Source of the DNA: Roseburia sp.
Lineage (GTDB): Bacteria > Bacillota > Clostridia > Lachnospirales > Lachnospiraceae
DNA length: 64,000 nucleotides
Assembly: GCA_003483745.1 (NCBI GenBank)
Contig: DMYD01000014.1
Span: 8,741-72,740 of the forward strand
Reading direction: 5' to 3'
The notes beneath the pieces were generated by a model that saw nothing but the letters and a program-made list of their open reading frames with translations, was not told where the DNA came from and did not search any database. This document shows positions 1-8,070 of this stretch, one piece after another. Every line of letters starts with the position of its first letter. The first letter of the stretch is position 1. The position numbers and the translations under genes were made by a program.

Positions 1-723
1 CACATCGATCGGATTTAACTCCTCATCGAGATAAAACTGTCCCGGATTTGCCCATACATCAGCACTGTCTCCGGCAACATAGATCGGCACGTCACCGATG
101 ATCTCAATGCCAAGATCATTGACATACGCTTTTAAATCCCACCACTGTTTAAAGAACAGATACTGTAACATTTTATAAAATGCGATGTCGTCTGCATACT
201 CAGCTTTTGCTTCTTTTAATGCCTGTGGTTTTCTGGTCTTTAAGTCTTTGTCCCACTCAAACCATGCCACGCCGCCGTTCGCATCTTTTAATGCCATAAA
301 AAGTGCATACTCGTCTAACCACTCTGCTTCATCTTTACAGAATGTGGCAAAATCTTCCGGCTCATTTTTCTTAAAACGTATATATGCCTTTTTTAACAGT
401 GCATAACGTGAGGCATACATCTGTCCATAATCCACATAGTGCGGATTACTTCCCCACGGAAATGACTCACACTCTTTTTTTGTCAGCAGCTTCTCTTTGC
501 AAAGATATTCTAAATCAATAAAATAAGGATTACCTGCAAAGCTGGAAAAAGACTGATATGGAGAATCTCCATAACTGGTCGGGCAGATTGGAAGGATCTG
601 CCAATATTTCTGACCTGCCTTTTTCAAAAAATCTGCAAATTTTCTTGCTTCTTTTCCCATGGTACCGATTCCGTAAGGAGACGGCAGGGAAGATATGTGC
701 ATCAGCACACCGCTGGTCCTCAT
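1..723 (-). CDS. malQ: 4-alpha-glucanotransferase (amylomaltase, GH77), 3' end outside window
   Basis: MalQ transfers alpha-1,4-glucan segments between maltodextrins in the cytoplasm. The first 241 residues are visible. The N-terminus carries the family's SGVLMHISSLPSPYGIG block, then the AGQKYWQILPICPTSYGDSPYQ region (residues about 36-57) and the IIGDVPIYVAGDSADVW segment near the left edge, all typical of GH77. The start ATG at 723 has AGGAGG 9 bases upstream. It lies 30 bp downstream of the LacI-type regulator gene on the same strand and is probably the last gene of the sugar ABC operon seen here, which supports maltodextrin as the transported substrate. The C-terminal half is cut off by the window, so the catalytic acids cannot be checked. 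Confidence 0.93.
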   Translation of the reverse strand, partial: MRTSGVLMHISSLPSPYGIGTMGKEARKFADFLKKAGQKYWQILPICPTSYGDSPYQSFSSFAGNPYFIDLEYLCKEKLLTKKECESFPWGSNPHYVDYGQMYASRYALLKKAYIRFKKNEPEDFATFCKDEAEWLDEYALFMALKDANGGVAWFEWDKDLKTRKPQALKEAKAEYADDIAFYKMLQYLFFKQWWDLKAYVNDLGIEIIGDVPIYVAGDSADVWANPGQFYLDEELNPIDV

Positions 724-753
724 AATATTTGTTCCTCCTACTATCTGTATGTG

Positions 754-1764
754 TTACCTGATTTTTTGAATACTTTCTCCACTTGCCAGTTCAAACGGAA
801 CGATCTCATGAATCTGACTCCGCTTTAACTCGATCTGTCCAAACAGGATTTCCACGCTTCTGGTTGCAAGCGTCTGATACTGTTGTTTAATGGTTGCAAG
901 TTTCGGATTATAGTATTCTGCCAGAGCTGTTCCATCAAATCCAATCACCGACACATCCTCCGGCACGCGGTATTCTAAATCACGCAGTGCACGGATTGCT
1001 CCGATCGCCATGACATCCGACATGGCAAACACAGCAGTGATATCCGGACATCTGGCGATCAGCCGTTTCATACCGCGATATGCGCTGTCATAGGAAAATC
1101 GTGCTTTTTCGTAGCTTTTTTCCGGCACAAACACAGTATCATGTTCCAAAAAACTCTGCTGACAGCCGATAAAACGCTGATGGCTGGTGTACGATTTTTC
1201 AATATCTCCACCTAAAATACCAATCTTCGTATGACCTGCATCAAATAACGCATCCACTGCACATTTTGCAGCGGCAATATCGTCTGTCGCAACAGAAGAA
1301 AGGTTTGGAAAATCCATCTGGTCTGCAAGGTTTGTCACAAGCACACACGGCACATCGACCTGCGCAAATTCTTTTTTGAAATACTCCGGATTACCTCCTA
1401 AAAAGAGCAGTCCAAGCGGCTTTCTCTCCCTGCAGAGGAGAACTGCCTGCTCCACCTCATCTGCATCCTCATCTAAATAGGATACGATCAGCGTATAGTC
1501 TGTATTTTCAATCATACACTGGATTTCTTCCACGATGCTGGCAAAAAGCATATTTTGGATACCTTTTACCAGCACACCAATGGATTTGGAATTACTCTGT
1601 TTTAGATGTTTCGCATTATTGTTTGGCACAAAATTATACGCTGCGACTACTTTTTCGATTTTCTTTTTTGCATCCGGACTGACATCATTTCTGTGATTCA
1701 GCACACGTGACACGGTACTGACGGAATATCCTGATTCCCTGGCTATGTCTTTTATCGTAACCAT
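754..1764 (-). CDS. LacI/GalR-family transcriptional regulator
   Basis: Sugar-responsive DNA-binding protein of 336 residues, the usual LacI length. Residues 1-50 form the LacI helix-turn-helix and hinge helix (VTIKDIARESGYSVSTVSRV, then NNNAKHLKQ). The rest is the periplasmic-binding-protein-like effector domain, with SVIGFDGTALAEYYNPKLAT near residue 275. An ATG also occurs three codons upstream (1773), but AGGA then lies directly against it. With the ATG at 1764 the spacing is 9 nt, so this start is preferred. It sits between the permease genes and malQ in one orientation. It is the likely repressor of the operon through the AACGTT-centred dyads upstream of the binding-protein gene. The inducer is inferred to be a maltodextrin or related glucoside. 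Confidence 0.92.
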   Translation of the reverse strand: MVTIKDIARESGYSVSTVSRVLNHRNDVSPDAKKKIEKVVAAYNFVPNNNAKHLKQSNSKSIGVLVKGIQNMLFASIVEEIQCMIENTDYTLIVSYLDEDADEVEQAVLLCRERKPLGLLFLGGNPEYFKKEFAQVDVPCVLVTNLADQMDFPNLSSVATDDIAAAKCAVDALFDAGHTKIGILGGDIEKSYTSHQRFIGCQQSFLEHDTVFVPEKSYEKARFSYDSAYRGMKRLIARCPDITAVFAMSDVMAIGAIRALRDLEYRVPEDVSVIGFDGTALAEYYNPKLATIKQQYQTLATRSVEILFGQIELKRSQIHEIVPFELASGESIQKIR

Positions 1765-1859
1765 ATTTTTCATTCCTGTCTACTATTTTTTCGTATTTTT
1801 TCGTGAAATTTGAATTTTTGTCAAATTTCAACAAAAAATATACATTTCTTAATAAGATA

Positions 1860-2726
1860 TCAGCCTTTTACCGCTCCTGCAACTACTCCTTCAATAATAT
1901 ATTTCTGACAGATTCCATAAAAAATGATGATCGGGATGATTGCGAGTACCAGCATCGCCATCATGGTACCCCAGTCTACCGCACCGTAACCGCCTTTTAA
2001 ATACTGGATTACAATCGGGATTGTCTTATATTTTTTCAGGTCAAGTACCAGATACGGCAGCAGATAATCATTCCAGATCCACATTGCCTGTAAGATTGCA
2101 ACCGTGATAACCGTCGGTTTCATGATTGGGAATACGACCTGGAAGAAGGTCTGGATTGGTGTACAGCCATCGATCATGGCGGCCTCCTCGATCTCTAACG
2201 GAATGCTCTTTACAAATCCACAGAACATAAATACCGCAAGCCCTGCTCCAAATCCCAGATATACTAATATAATACCGATCGGGTTGCTCAAATGCATCAT
2301 GTTTGCCAGCTTAGATAACGGGAACATTACCATCTGGAACGGCACGATCATGGAGAAAAGACATAACATGTAAAGTGCCATGGTAAATTTATTATGTACT
2401 CTGGTGATAAACCATGCACACATGGATGTGCAGAATATGATCACTGCCACGGAACCTACCGTGATAATAACCGAGTTACCGAACGCTGCAAAGAAATTCG
2501 TCTTCTCAATTCCCTTTACAAAGTTTGTCATACCGAAGAAAGAACGCTCATCCGGAAGTGCAAAAGGACTTTTCATAATAAATCCTTTTTTCTTTAACGA
2601 GTTGATCAACACCAAAAAAATCGGATACAGATAAAATACAGCTAAAATGCTGAAAAACAGTGTCAGTATCCATCCGTGTTTTGCACGCCTTACTGCACTT
2701 ACCTGATTGTCTGTCTGTTTTGCCAT
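1860..2726 (-). CDS. Sugar ABC transporter permease, MalG type
   Basis: Inner-membrane permease of 288 residues from a CUT1-family carbohydrate ABC importer. About six hydrophobic segments are visible, beginning at residues 17-40. The EAA loop that contacts the ATPase is EIEEAAMIDGCTPIQTFFQV (residues about 178-197), and the C-terminus ends GVVAGAVKG as in MalG relatives. The start ATG overlaps the stop codon of the MalF-type gene in a TAATG, implying translational coupling. No ATPase gene accompanies it. As in many Firmicutes, a shared MsmX-type ATPase encoded elsewhere is inferred. Confidence 0.95.
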   Translation of the reverse strand: MAKQTDNQVSAVRRAKHGWILTLFFSILAVFYLYPIFLVLINSLKKKGFIMKSPFALPDERSFFGMTNFVKGIEKTNFFAAFGNSVIITVGSVAVIIFCTSMCAWFITRVHNKFTMALYMLCLFSMIVPFQMVMFPLSKLANMMHLSNPIGIILVYLGFGAGLAVFMFCGFVKSIPLEIEEAAMIDGCTPIQTFFQVVFPIMKPTVITVAILQAMWIWNDYLLPYLVLDLKKYKTIPIVIQYLKGGYGAVDWGTMMAMLVLAIIPIIIFYGICQKYIIEGVVAGAVKG

Positions 2727-3568
2727 TACTGCTGTACCTCCTTACTTCTGGTCAGACGGTTCTGTGCCAGTGCGATAACTGCCACTATGATAAAGAAGAT
2801 CACCGCTTTCGCCTGTCCGACACCTTCCCATCCATTTCTTCCATAAAATGTATCAAAAATATTTAACGCAAGCATCTGTGAATTGTTTGACGGTTCTCCT
2901 GCTGTCAATGCAAGGTTCTGGTCGAACAGCTTAAATGAGTTCGTCAGTGTCAGGAATGTACAAATCGTGATGGATGGCATAACCATCGGAATCGTTACTT
3001 TCTTTAACAGCTGCCAGCTGTTTGCACCATCCATCTTTGCTGCCTCGATCAGTTCACCCGGAATGTTCTGGATACCTGCAATATAAATGATCATCATATA
3101 ACCGATCTGCTGCCAGTTCATCAAAACGATCAGTCCCCAGAAACCATATGAGGAAGAATAGGTCAGTGTTTTTCCGAAGTTTGCCAGAATTCCGTTTAAA
3201 AGGATCTGCCAGATATATCCTAAAACGATACCTCCGATCAGGTTCGGCATAAAAAATACGGTTCGGAACACATTTGTTCCCTTAATTCCCTTTGTTAAAA
3301 GCATCGCTATGGTAAATGCAAGTACATTGATCGTAAGCACTGATACCACCGTAAATAATGCGGTATACCACAGCGCATGTACAAATGTTGGATCGGTAAA
3401 TACACGCAGGTAATTTTTCAGTCCGACAAATGACGCATCCGTTACTGTGGTAAATTCACAAAATGATAAATAGATACCCATAAGAAAAGGAACTATAAAA
3501 CCTATGGTAAATGCCACTAAAGTCGGGAGCGCAAAAATTGGAAAATATTTTTTTATTGATTTCTCCAT
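2726..3568 (-). CDS. Sugar ABC transporter permease, MalF type
   Basis: Partner permease of the CUT1 importer, 280 residues from this start, with six hydrophobic segments and the EAA loop GELIEAAKMDGANSWQLLKK. The open frame reaches back to 3823, but those extra residues read through the structured intergenic repeat and look non-coding. The ATG at 3568 has GAGAGG about 9 nt upstream, and the protein then begins MEKSIKKYFPIF with a first membrane helix, as expected for the family. Expression probably follows from the binding-protein promoter through the 288-bp hairpin-rich spacer. Confidence 0.94.
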   Translation of the reverse strand: MEKSIKKYFPIFALPTLVAFTIGFIVPFLMGIYLSFCEFTTVTDASFVGLKNYLRVFTDPTFVHALWYTALFTVVSVLTINVLAFTIAMLLTKGIKGTNVFRTVFFMPNLIGGIVLGYIWQILLNGILANFGKTLTYSSSYGFWGLIVLMNWQQIGYMMIIYIAGIQNIPGELIEAAKMDGANSWQLLKKVTIPMVMPSITICTFLTLTNSFKLFDQNLALTAGEPSNNSQMLALNIFDTFYGRNGWEGVGQAKAVIFFIIVAVIALAQNRLTRSKEVQQ

Positions 3569-3639
3569 AGTCTTTAACCTCTCATAAATCCGTTCAATCT
3601 CTAAATTCAGTTCTTTCAGAAAATTTCTGTTATATATGA

Positions 3640-3671
3640 TTTGTGCGGTATCGGCACAGATACCGCACAAA
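3640..3671. promoter_or_regulatory. 13-bp perfect stem-loop in the ABC operon spacer
   Basis: TTTGTGCGGTATC at 3640-3652 and GATACCGCACAAA at 3659-3671 form a perfect 13-bp stem with a 6-nt loop. In the transcribed (minus) direction the flank is ATCATATATA rather than a U-tract, so it is a poor intrinsic terminator. It may stabilise the 3' end of the binding-protein transcript or attenuate permease expression. That role is inferred from position only. Confidence 0.6.
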
Positions 3672-3673
3672 TT

Positions 3674-3818
3674 GTTACTGTTCACACATACTGTGTGAGC
3701 AGTAACGATTACAGCCCATTTTAAATGCATCTTCGATGCATGGGGCTGTAATCTGGCATGATATAGTCTTTGGCGCAAAGCTTGACAGCAAGTGTCAAGC
3801 TTGCGAGTGAACAGTAAC
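3674..3818. repeat. 145-bp hairpin-rich element with 12-bp terminal inverted repeats (MITE-like)
   Basis: The ends are GTTACTGTTCAC (3674-3685) and GTGAACAGTAAC (3807-3818), a perfect 12-bp inverted pair. Inside are three further stems. The first is 3674-3706, two 15-nt arms around TAC with one G-T pair. The second is 3707-3753, GATTACAGCCC/GGGCTGTAATC with an inner ATGCATC/GATGCAT stem. The third is 3774-3805, CGCAAAGCTTGACA against TGTCAAGCTTGCG with one bulge. It contains no long open frame of its own. It lies between the sugar-binding-protein and permease genes. Only one copy is in this window, so the mobile-element reading is inference from the architecture. Confidence 0.55.
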
Positions 3819-3855
3819 CACAAATTTACTATTTTCTAAAAGAGGAATTATTATT

Positions 3856-5301
3856 TTACTGTCCGTTTGCTGCTGCATACTCAGTTGCCCAGCCGTCTAC
3901 GAATGCACTTACAACTGCATCCCAGTCACCGGTACCCTGTGCATACTCAAGTAATGCAGAACCAACACCATCTTTCCATGTCTCAGAAGGAATGGTTGAG
4001 AAGTTCCATGAAACAGGAGTCTTGCCATCTGCAATATACTGGTTTGCATCCTGAATGAATACGTTGTCAGCTACATAGTCACCGGTAAATGTTAAGAATG
4101 GTGTTGTAAATCCCATTACATGCGCCATGGAGTCACGTCCTTCATCCGAATTAATTACCCAGCTTAAGAAATCAAGTGTTGCCTGAATATCTTCCTCCGA
4201 AGCCTGTTTGTTTACACACCAGTAGTTTTCGGAACCTGTGCAGAGTCCCTGATTTTCTTCACCAGGAGCACCAATGTAAATCGGCATCATGCCCATATCA
4301 TCTGCTGTTACTAAATATCCATTATCCTCGTTTGTCAGATTGCCATACTCCCATGTACCATTCTGATAGAATACTGCTTCTTCCATACCGAACTCTGACT
4401 CAGCTTCATCACCTGTTTTGCTTGAAAGGACGCCCGGCTCACAGGTAGAATCTGTGATGTATAAATCCCAGATCTGTTTGTAATTATCAAGGTATGTTCC
4501 CTCGATCGCATCTGTGCTTGTGATGCCTTTGTCTTTGTATTCATAGTAAATTGGAAGATTTGCAAGATGTGTCTTAAATCTCCAGTCAGAAGATCCATCC
4601 ATACCTGCAGATGTAAATGCACCCTGAAGATCATATCCAAACTGGCTGTTGATCTCATCTTTTCTCGCCTGAATATCATCTGCCACTGCTTTTAATTTGT
4701 CAAAGCTGTTGATCTCATCCGGAGAAGAAATCACTGCGTTATCCATGGTACAGTAATCATTTAAAATCTTCTTATTGTAAATGATACCGTATGTCTCGAG
4801 CACATATGCGACACCGGAAACCTCGCCGGCATCATTCTTTAATGCAAAATCTTCACTTGAAAGCTGTTTGCAGATCTCGCTGTCAGATAAGTCATAGCAG
4901 TAATCTTTCCAGTTTGCAAGTCCTACCGGTCCATTTACCTGAAATAATGTAGGAGCTTCGCTCTTTGCCATTTCAGATTTTAATGTCTGCTCATATGTAC
5001 CGTCTGCTGCGGTGATAACTGTTACCGGCACACCCGTCTGCTCTGTATAGATACCTGCTAAATCCTGCCATGCCTGATCCTGCTCCGGTTTAAAGTTCAG
5101 ATAATATACAGAACCGCTTCCTGATGCACTGTCTGCAGTCTTTTCTGCATCAGATGCCTCGGTTGTCTTTGCAGCCTCTTCTGTCTTGTTTCCCGCATTT
5201 GCTGTTCCGGAAGCATCTCCCGTATTTCCGTTACCACATCCTGCAAACATAGTTGCTAACATAGCGGATGCTAACATCACTGATAAAACTTTTCTTTTCA
5301 T
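3856..5301 (-). CDS. Sugar-binding lipoprotein of ABC transporter (MalE-like)
   Basis: Extracellular solute-binding protein of 481 residues. It has a lipoprotein signal peptide with the lipobox LATMFAGC (lipidated Cys22), then a Thr/Ala/Glu-rich linker to about residue 60, then a type-1 solute-binding fold starting VYYLNFKPEQDQAWQDLAGI. The start has an excellent GGAGGG site 9 nt upstream. It is the first gene of the operon, ahead of the two permeases, the LacI regulator and malQ. Substrate is inferred from malQ as malto-oligosaccharides; other alpha-glucosides remain possible. The promoter region holds two AACGTT dyads, suggesting control by the LacI protein or CcpA. Confidence 0.93.
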   Translation of the reverse strand: MKRKVLSVMLASAMLATMFAGCGNGNTGDASGTANAGNKTEEAAKTTEASDAEKTADSASGSGSVYYLNFKPEQDQAWQDLAGIYTEQTGVPVTVITAADGTYEQTLKSEMAKSEAPTLFQVNGPVGLANWKDYCYDLSDSEICKQLSSEDFALKNDAGEVSGVAYVLETYGIIYNKKILNDYCTMDNAVISSPDEINSFDKLKAVADDIQARKDEINSQFGYDLQGAFTSAGMDGSSDWRFKTHLANLPIYYEYKDKGITSTDAIEGTYLDNYKQIWDLYITDSTCEPGVLSSKTGDEAESEFGMEEAVFYQNGTWEYGNLTNEDNGYLVTADDMGMMPIYIGAPGEENQGLCTGSENYWCVNKQASEEDIQATLDFLSWVINSDEGRDSMAHVMGFTTPFLTFTGDYVADNVFIQDANQYIADGKTPVSWNFSTIPSETWKDGVGSALLEYAQGTGDWDAVVSAFVDGWATEYAAANGQ

Positions 5302-5336
5302 CTTTTTTACCCTCCTGAAATTGTGTATGATATCTC

Positions 5337-5427
5337 GTGAAACGTTTCCGGTATTGTTTGCGGTAATGCTTCCGGTAACGTTTTCATTTGATAGTCAGAT
5401 TATAGGACGCTATTCAAAAAAACGCAA
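5337..5427 (-). promoter_or_regulatory. Promoter and LacI-type operators of the sugar ABC operon
   Basis: On the minus strand, TTGCGT (5427-5422) and TATAAT (5404-5399) are separated by 17 bp. Downstream lie two AACGTT-centred sites, TGAAAACGTTACCGG (5386-5372) and CCGGAAACGTTTCAC (5351-5337). Both fit LacI-family operators, and the first also comes close to a catabolite cre site. Their place in the 5' leader suggests blockage of early elongation. A third, partial GGAAGCATTACCG lies between them. Confidence 0.6.
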
Positions 5428-5434
5428 TACCATT

Positions 5435-5463
5435 TTGACATTTTCAATGTTTTATCTAAATAT
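5435..5463 (+). promoter_or_regulatory. Possible promoter of the CLC transporter gene
   Basis: TTGACA at 5435-5440 is followed after 16-17 bp by an AT-rich TAAATAT around 5457-5463. The -35 is perfect and the -10 is weak. It faces away from the sugar ABC promoter and lies about 150 bp before the CLC start. Confidence 0.35.
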
Positions 5464-5613
5464 TGCATCCTGTTTTTGTGCACATTGCACTTGTTATGGT
5501 TTTATATTGTAAAAAAGGAAGGAAAATGCTAAGATTTTGTTAGGAATTATTCAGAATGAGAACTCGTGTGATGGCATCTCTTCGCAGCAAGTTGCTCAGA
5601 AATGGGGATTATT

Positions 5614-6873
5614 ATGAAAGAAATCATCAGACATAAGATAAAACATAATTTAAAGCGCGTGGAAACTTCTATTAAATGGGTTTTATTTGCGATCATCTCC
5701 GGTGTTGTCGCCGGAGGTGCCGGCACATTATTTTATTTCGGTATGACGTTAGTTACATTAATACGCACCAAACATCCATGGCTGATCTTTTTGCTTCCTT
5801 TTGGAGGGCTTGTGATTGTCGGCTGTTACCGGCTTTTGCATGACGAACAGGATACCGGTACCAATCTCGTGATCTCAGCGATCCATTCCGATGACAACCT
5901 TCCGTTAAAAATGGCTCCACTGATCTTTATCTCCACGCTCATCACACATCTTTTCGGCGGTTCTGCCGGTCGTGAAGGTGCTGCCCTGCAGCTTGGCGGA
6001 AGTATCGGTAACGGAATCGGAAAGCTATTTCATTTTGACGACAAGGACAAACATATTATGATCATGTGCGGCATGAGTGCCTGTTTCTCCGCATTGTTTG
6101 GCACACCTATGGCTGCTGCTATTTTCTCCATGGAAGTTGTAAGTGTCGGCATCATGTATTACGCTGCACTGGTTCCATGCGTGATCTCTTCCCTTGTTGC
6201 GCATGGGATTGCCGTTTCTTTTGGGATTTCGCAGGAACTTTTTCTCATTGATTCGATTCCTTCCTTCGGAATCGGCAACGCCGTCCGCATCTCCGTGCTG
6301 GCAATTCTCTGCGCCGGTATCAGTATCCTGTTCTGCGTGATGCTGCACCAGTCCGAAGCTCTTTATAAACATTTTTTCAAGAATCCTTATGTAAGGGTTT
6401 TCGTTGGTGGATGTATCGTGATCGTGCTGACATTGCTTGTCGGTAACCAGAATTACAACGGCACCGGTGTCAATATCATCGCACAGTGCATTGACGGCAC
6501 CGTACGCCCGGAAGCGTTTTTACTGAAAATGATCTTTACAGCCGCCACACTTGGTGCCGGCTATAAAGGCGGTGAGATCGTGCCTTCCTTCTTCACTGGT
6601 GCAGCTTTTGGATGCCTGTTTGGAAACCTGCTTGGTTTTTCACCCACTCTATGCACAGCCGTCGGTATGGCCGCTGTTTTCTGCGGTGTGACCAACTGCC
6701 CGATTACTTCTCTTTTGATCAGCTTCGAGTTGTTCGGTTATGATGGAATGCCATACTTTTTACTTGCAGTGGCCTTCAGTTACATGCTTTCCGGATATTT
6801 TGGATTGTACCACAGCCAGAAGATCATTTATTCAAAGTATAAGACCAATTATATTAATAAGAGAACAGAATAA
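5614..6873 (+). CDS. CLC-family chloride/fluoride channel or antiporter
   Basis: Polytopic membrane protein of 419 residues with about ten hydrophobic stretches. The CLC signature GGSAGREGAALQLGGSIG carries the gating glutamate (about residue 121), and the later anion-site region reads KGGEIVPSFFTGAAFG. The classic first selectivity motif GSGIP is replaced by TGTNLV, which recalls the fluoride-exporting CLC-F branch, where that serine is also lost. Substrate assignment is therefore open. The frame opens at 5602, but GGGG stands 6 nt before the ATG at 5614, which is preferred. It ends in a strong bidirectional terminator shared with the convergent DUF1284 gene. Confidence 0.85.
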   Translation: MKEIIRHKIKHNLKRVETSIKWVLFAIISGVVAGGAGTLFYFGMTLVTLIRTKHPWLIFLLPFGGLVIVGCYRLLHDEQDTGTNLVISAIHSDDNLPLKMAPLIFISTLITHLFGGSAGREGAALQLGGSIGNGIGKLFHFDDKDKHIMIMCGMSACFSALFGTPMAAAIFSMEVVSVGIMYYAALVPCVISSLVAHGIAVSFGISQELFLIDSIPSFGIGNAVRISVLAILCAGISILFCVMLHQSEALYKHFFKNPYVRVFVGGCIVIVLTLLVGNQNYNGTGVNIIAQCIDGTVRPEAFLLKMIFTAATLGAGYKGGEIVPSFFTGAAFGCLFGNLLGFSPTLCTAVGMAAVFCGVTNCPITSLLISFELFGYDGMPYFLLAVAFSYMLSGYFGLYHSQKIIYSKYKTNYINKRTE

Positions 6874-6877
6874 TCAT

Positions 6878-6927
6878 AAAAGGCAGATAAATTCATTTAT
6901 AAAAGAATTTATCTGCCTTTTATTTTT
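6878..6927. terminator. Bidirectional intrinsic terminator
   Basis: AAAGGCAGATAAATTC and GAATTTATCTGCCTTT form a 16-bp stem flanked by A and T runs on both sides. It can end both the CLC gene and the convergent bioY-DUF1284 transcript. Confidence 0.9.
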
Positions 6928-6930
6928 TTA

Positions 6931-7353
6931 TCATTCTTTCTGCAGGATTTTCTCTGCATTTTTACACCATGTCTCATAGCTGCACAGTCCCTGCTGATAC
7001 CATAGACACCTGCCACAGCTTTCTTTAAAACTTTCTGCATTCAGTTTTTCAACTGCCTGCTGTAATAATTCCTGATAAGTATAACTTTCTGCTTCCTGCC
7101 ATCCGAATAGTTTTAATAAGTTCATATCTTTTACTTTGACATGATTTTTATCATCCATGCAGGTATCATCCGGTGTCCGATTTGGACAGCGTGCACAGAT
7201 CATATCAGGATCTGTCACAAGAATCAGCGATTCTTCCGGGTTTTCTTTTAATCCGCGCACTTTCTCTGTCATATTATCACAGAATGCACCACTGTACCCT
7301 TCCCCCTGATAAAGGACGGTACATAAAATATGATGAACACGAAATTTTTTCAT
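6931..7353 (-). CDS. DUF1284 family cysteine-rich protein
   Basis: Small cytoplasmic protein of 140 residues. The opening FRVHHILCTVLYQGEGYS and GFxxNM-like segment (AFCDNMTEKV) match the DUF1284 pattern. Cysteines pair up as CARCPNRTPDDTC (residues about 54-66) and CGRCLWYQQGLC (about 113-124), suggesting metal or Fe-S binding; no function is established. It starts 13 bp after the bioY stop with AGGTGG as ribosome site, so the two are co-transcribed. The second of two overlapping ATGs is in frame. Confidence 0.82.
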   Translation of the reverse strand: MKKFRVHHILCTVLYQGEGYSGAFCDNMTEKVRGLKENPEESLILVTDPDMICARCPNRTPDDTCMDDKNHVKVKDMNLLKLFGWQEAESYTYQELLQQAVEKLNAESFKESCGRCLWYQQGLCSYETWCKNAEKILQKE

Positions 7354-7366
7354 ACATGCGCCACCT

Positions 7367-7918
7367 TTAAGCTGCTTTTACATCCTGTAAGATATTTCCT
7401 GCATAAAGTGCCTTGCGCACAGCGATAGCAACCAGATAAGCACCAACCACTGAAATCACATCTTTTACAATGTAAGGCAGTGACACTGCTACTAAAGATG
7501 CACCAATCGTAATATGAGCTAAAACCGCATACTGGATGGCACCAAGCAGATGACAGATTGCAAGACCAACTACACCTAAAATGATCTTTACCGCCGGATT
7601 TTTTCTGCGCACAGAAATACCACATAGTAATGTTAAGAATATAAATCCAAAAATAAATCCTCCTGTATAGCCGAACAGCACGCCAGGGCCTGCACTCATT
7701 CCTGCAAAAATTGGTACACCAATGGTTCCAAGTACAATATAAAGCAATGTTGCAGCAATTCCAAGCTGCCACCCTAACACATATCCACACAATGCCATTG
7801 CAAATGTCTGCAAAGTGATCGGAACACCGGTCGGCATAGGAATCTGAAGAATGGAAAGAACTGCGAGGACTGCAGTAAACATTCCAACGGTAACAATTGT
7901 TTTTGTTGAAATTTTCAT
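7367..7918 (-). CDS. bioY: Biotin ECF transporter S component BioY
   Basis: Membrane substrate-binding subunit for biotin uptake, 183 residues from this start, with about six helices. The family marks are visible: IPMPTGVPITLQTFAMALCG near the N-terminus, then GVPIFAGMSAGPGVLFGYTGGFIFGF with the glycine-rich biotin-binding loop. The frame extends to 7945, but GAGGAG 5 nt before the ATG at 7918 fixes the start at MKISTK. No EcfA/EcfT genes are nearby, so it presumably docks to a shared energising module. A sigma-A promoter and a BirA-like operator lie upstream. Confidence 0.95.
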   Translation of the reverse strand: MKISTKTIVTVGMFTAVLAVLSILQIPMPTGVPITLQTFAMALCGYVLGWQLGIAATLLYIVLGTIGVPIFAGMSAGPGVLFGYTGGFIFGFIFLTLLCGISVRRKNPAVKIILGVVGLAICHLLGAIQYAVLAHITIGASLVAVSLPYIVKDVISVVGAYLVAIAVRKALYAGNILQDVKAA

Positions 7919-7965
7919 ATTTCTCCTCTTTTCTGTGAAAAACATATTCCACTTTTGTTTTTTAC

Positions 7966-7994
7966 AGTCTAGTCCGATTCTTTCCTATTGTCAA
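7966..7994 (-). promoter_or_regulatory. bioY promoter
   Basis: TTGACA (7994-7989), 17-bp spacer, TAGACT (7971-7966), on the minus strand 48 bp before the bioY start. The -35 lies inside the BirA-like dyad, which would allow repression by biotinyl-AMP-bound BirA. Confidence 0.8.
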
Positions 7995-8017
7995 CCACTT
8001 ATTTTATATTGTTTACA
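7989..8017. promoter_or_regulatory. BirA-type biotin operator
   Basis: TGTCAAC (7989-7995) and GTTTACA (8011-8017) form a dyad with one mismatch and a 15-nt spacer, the layout of Firmicute BirA boxes (TTGTAAAC-N14/16-GTTTACAA type). It overlaps the -35 of the bioY promoter. The birA gene itself is not in the window. Confidence 0.65.
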
Positions 8018-8070
8018 TTTAATTTTTGATTCTGCACTGCCTTTTTATAGAAAACAATACATTTTTTACA

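Noticed and set aside
1780..1858. Hairpin GAAATTTGA/TTCAAATTTC between malG-type and lacI-type genes as terminator or promoter
   Set aside because: AT-rich, no U-tract in the right place and no good -10; nothing firm can be claimed.
3569..3823. N-terminal extension of the MalF-type permease
   Set aside because: The added 85 residues translate the hairpin element and lack similarity to permeases; a good ribosome site supports the start at 3568.
7350..7952. 200-residue minus-strand frame over bioY
   Set aside because: Cysteine/tryptophan-rich frame-shifted copy of bioY; the overlapping frame has clear BioY motifs.
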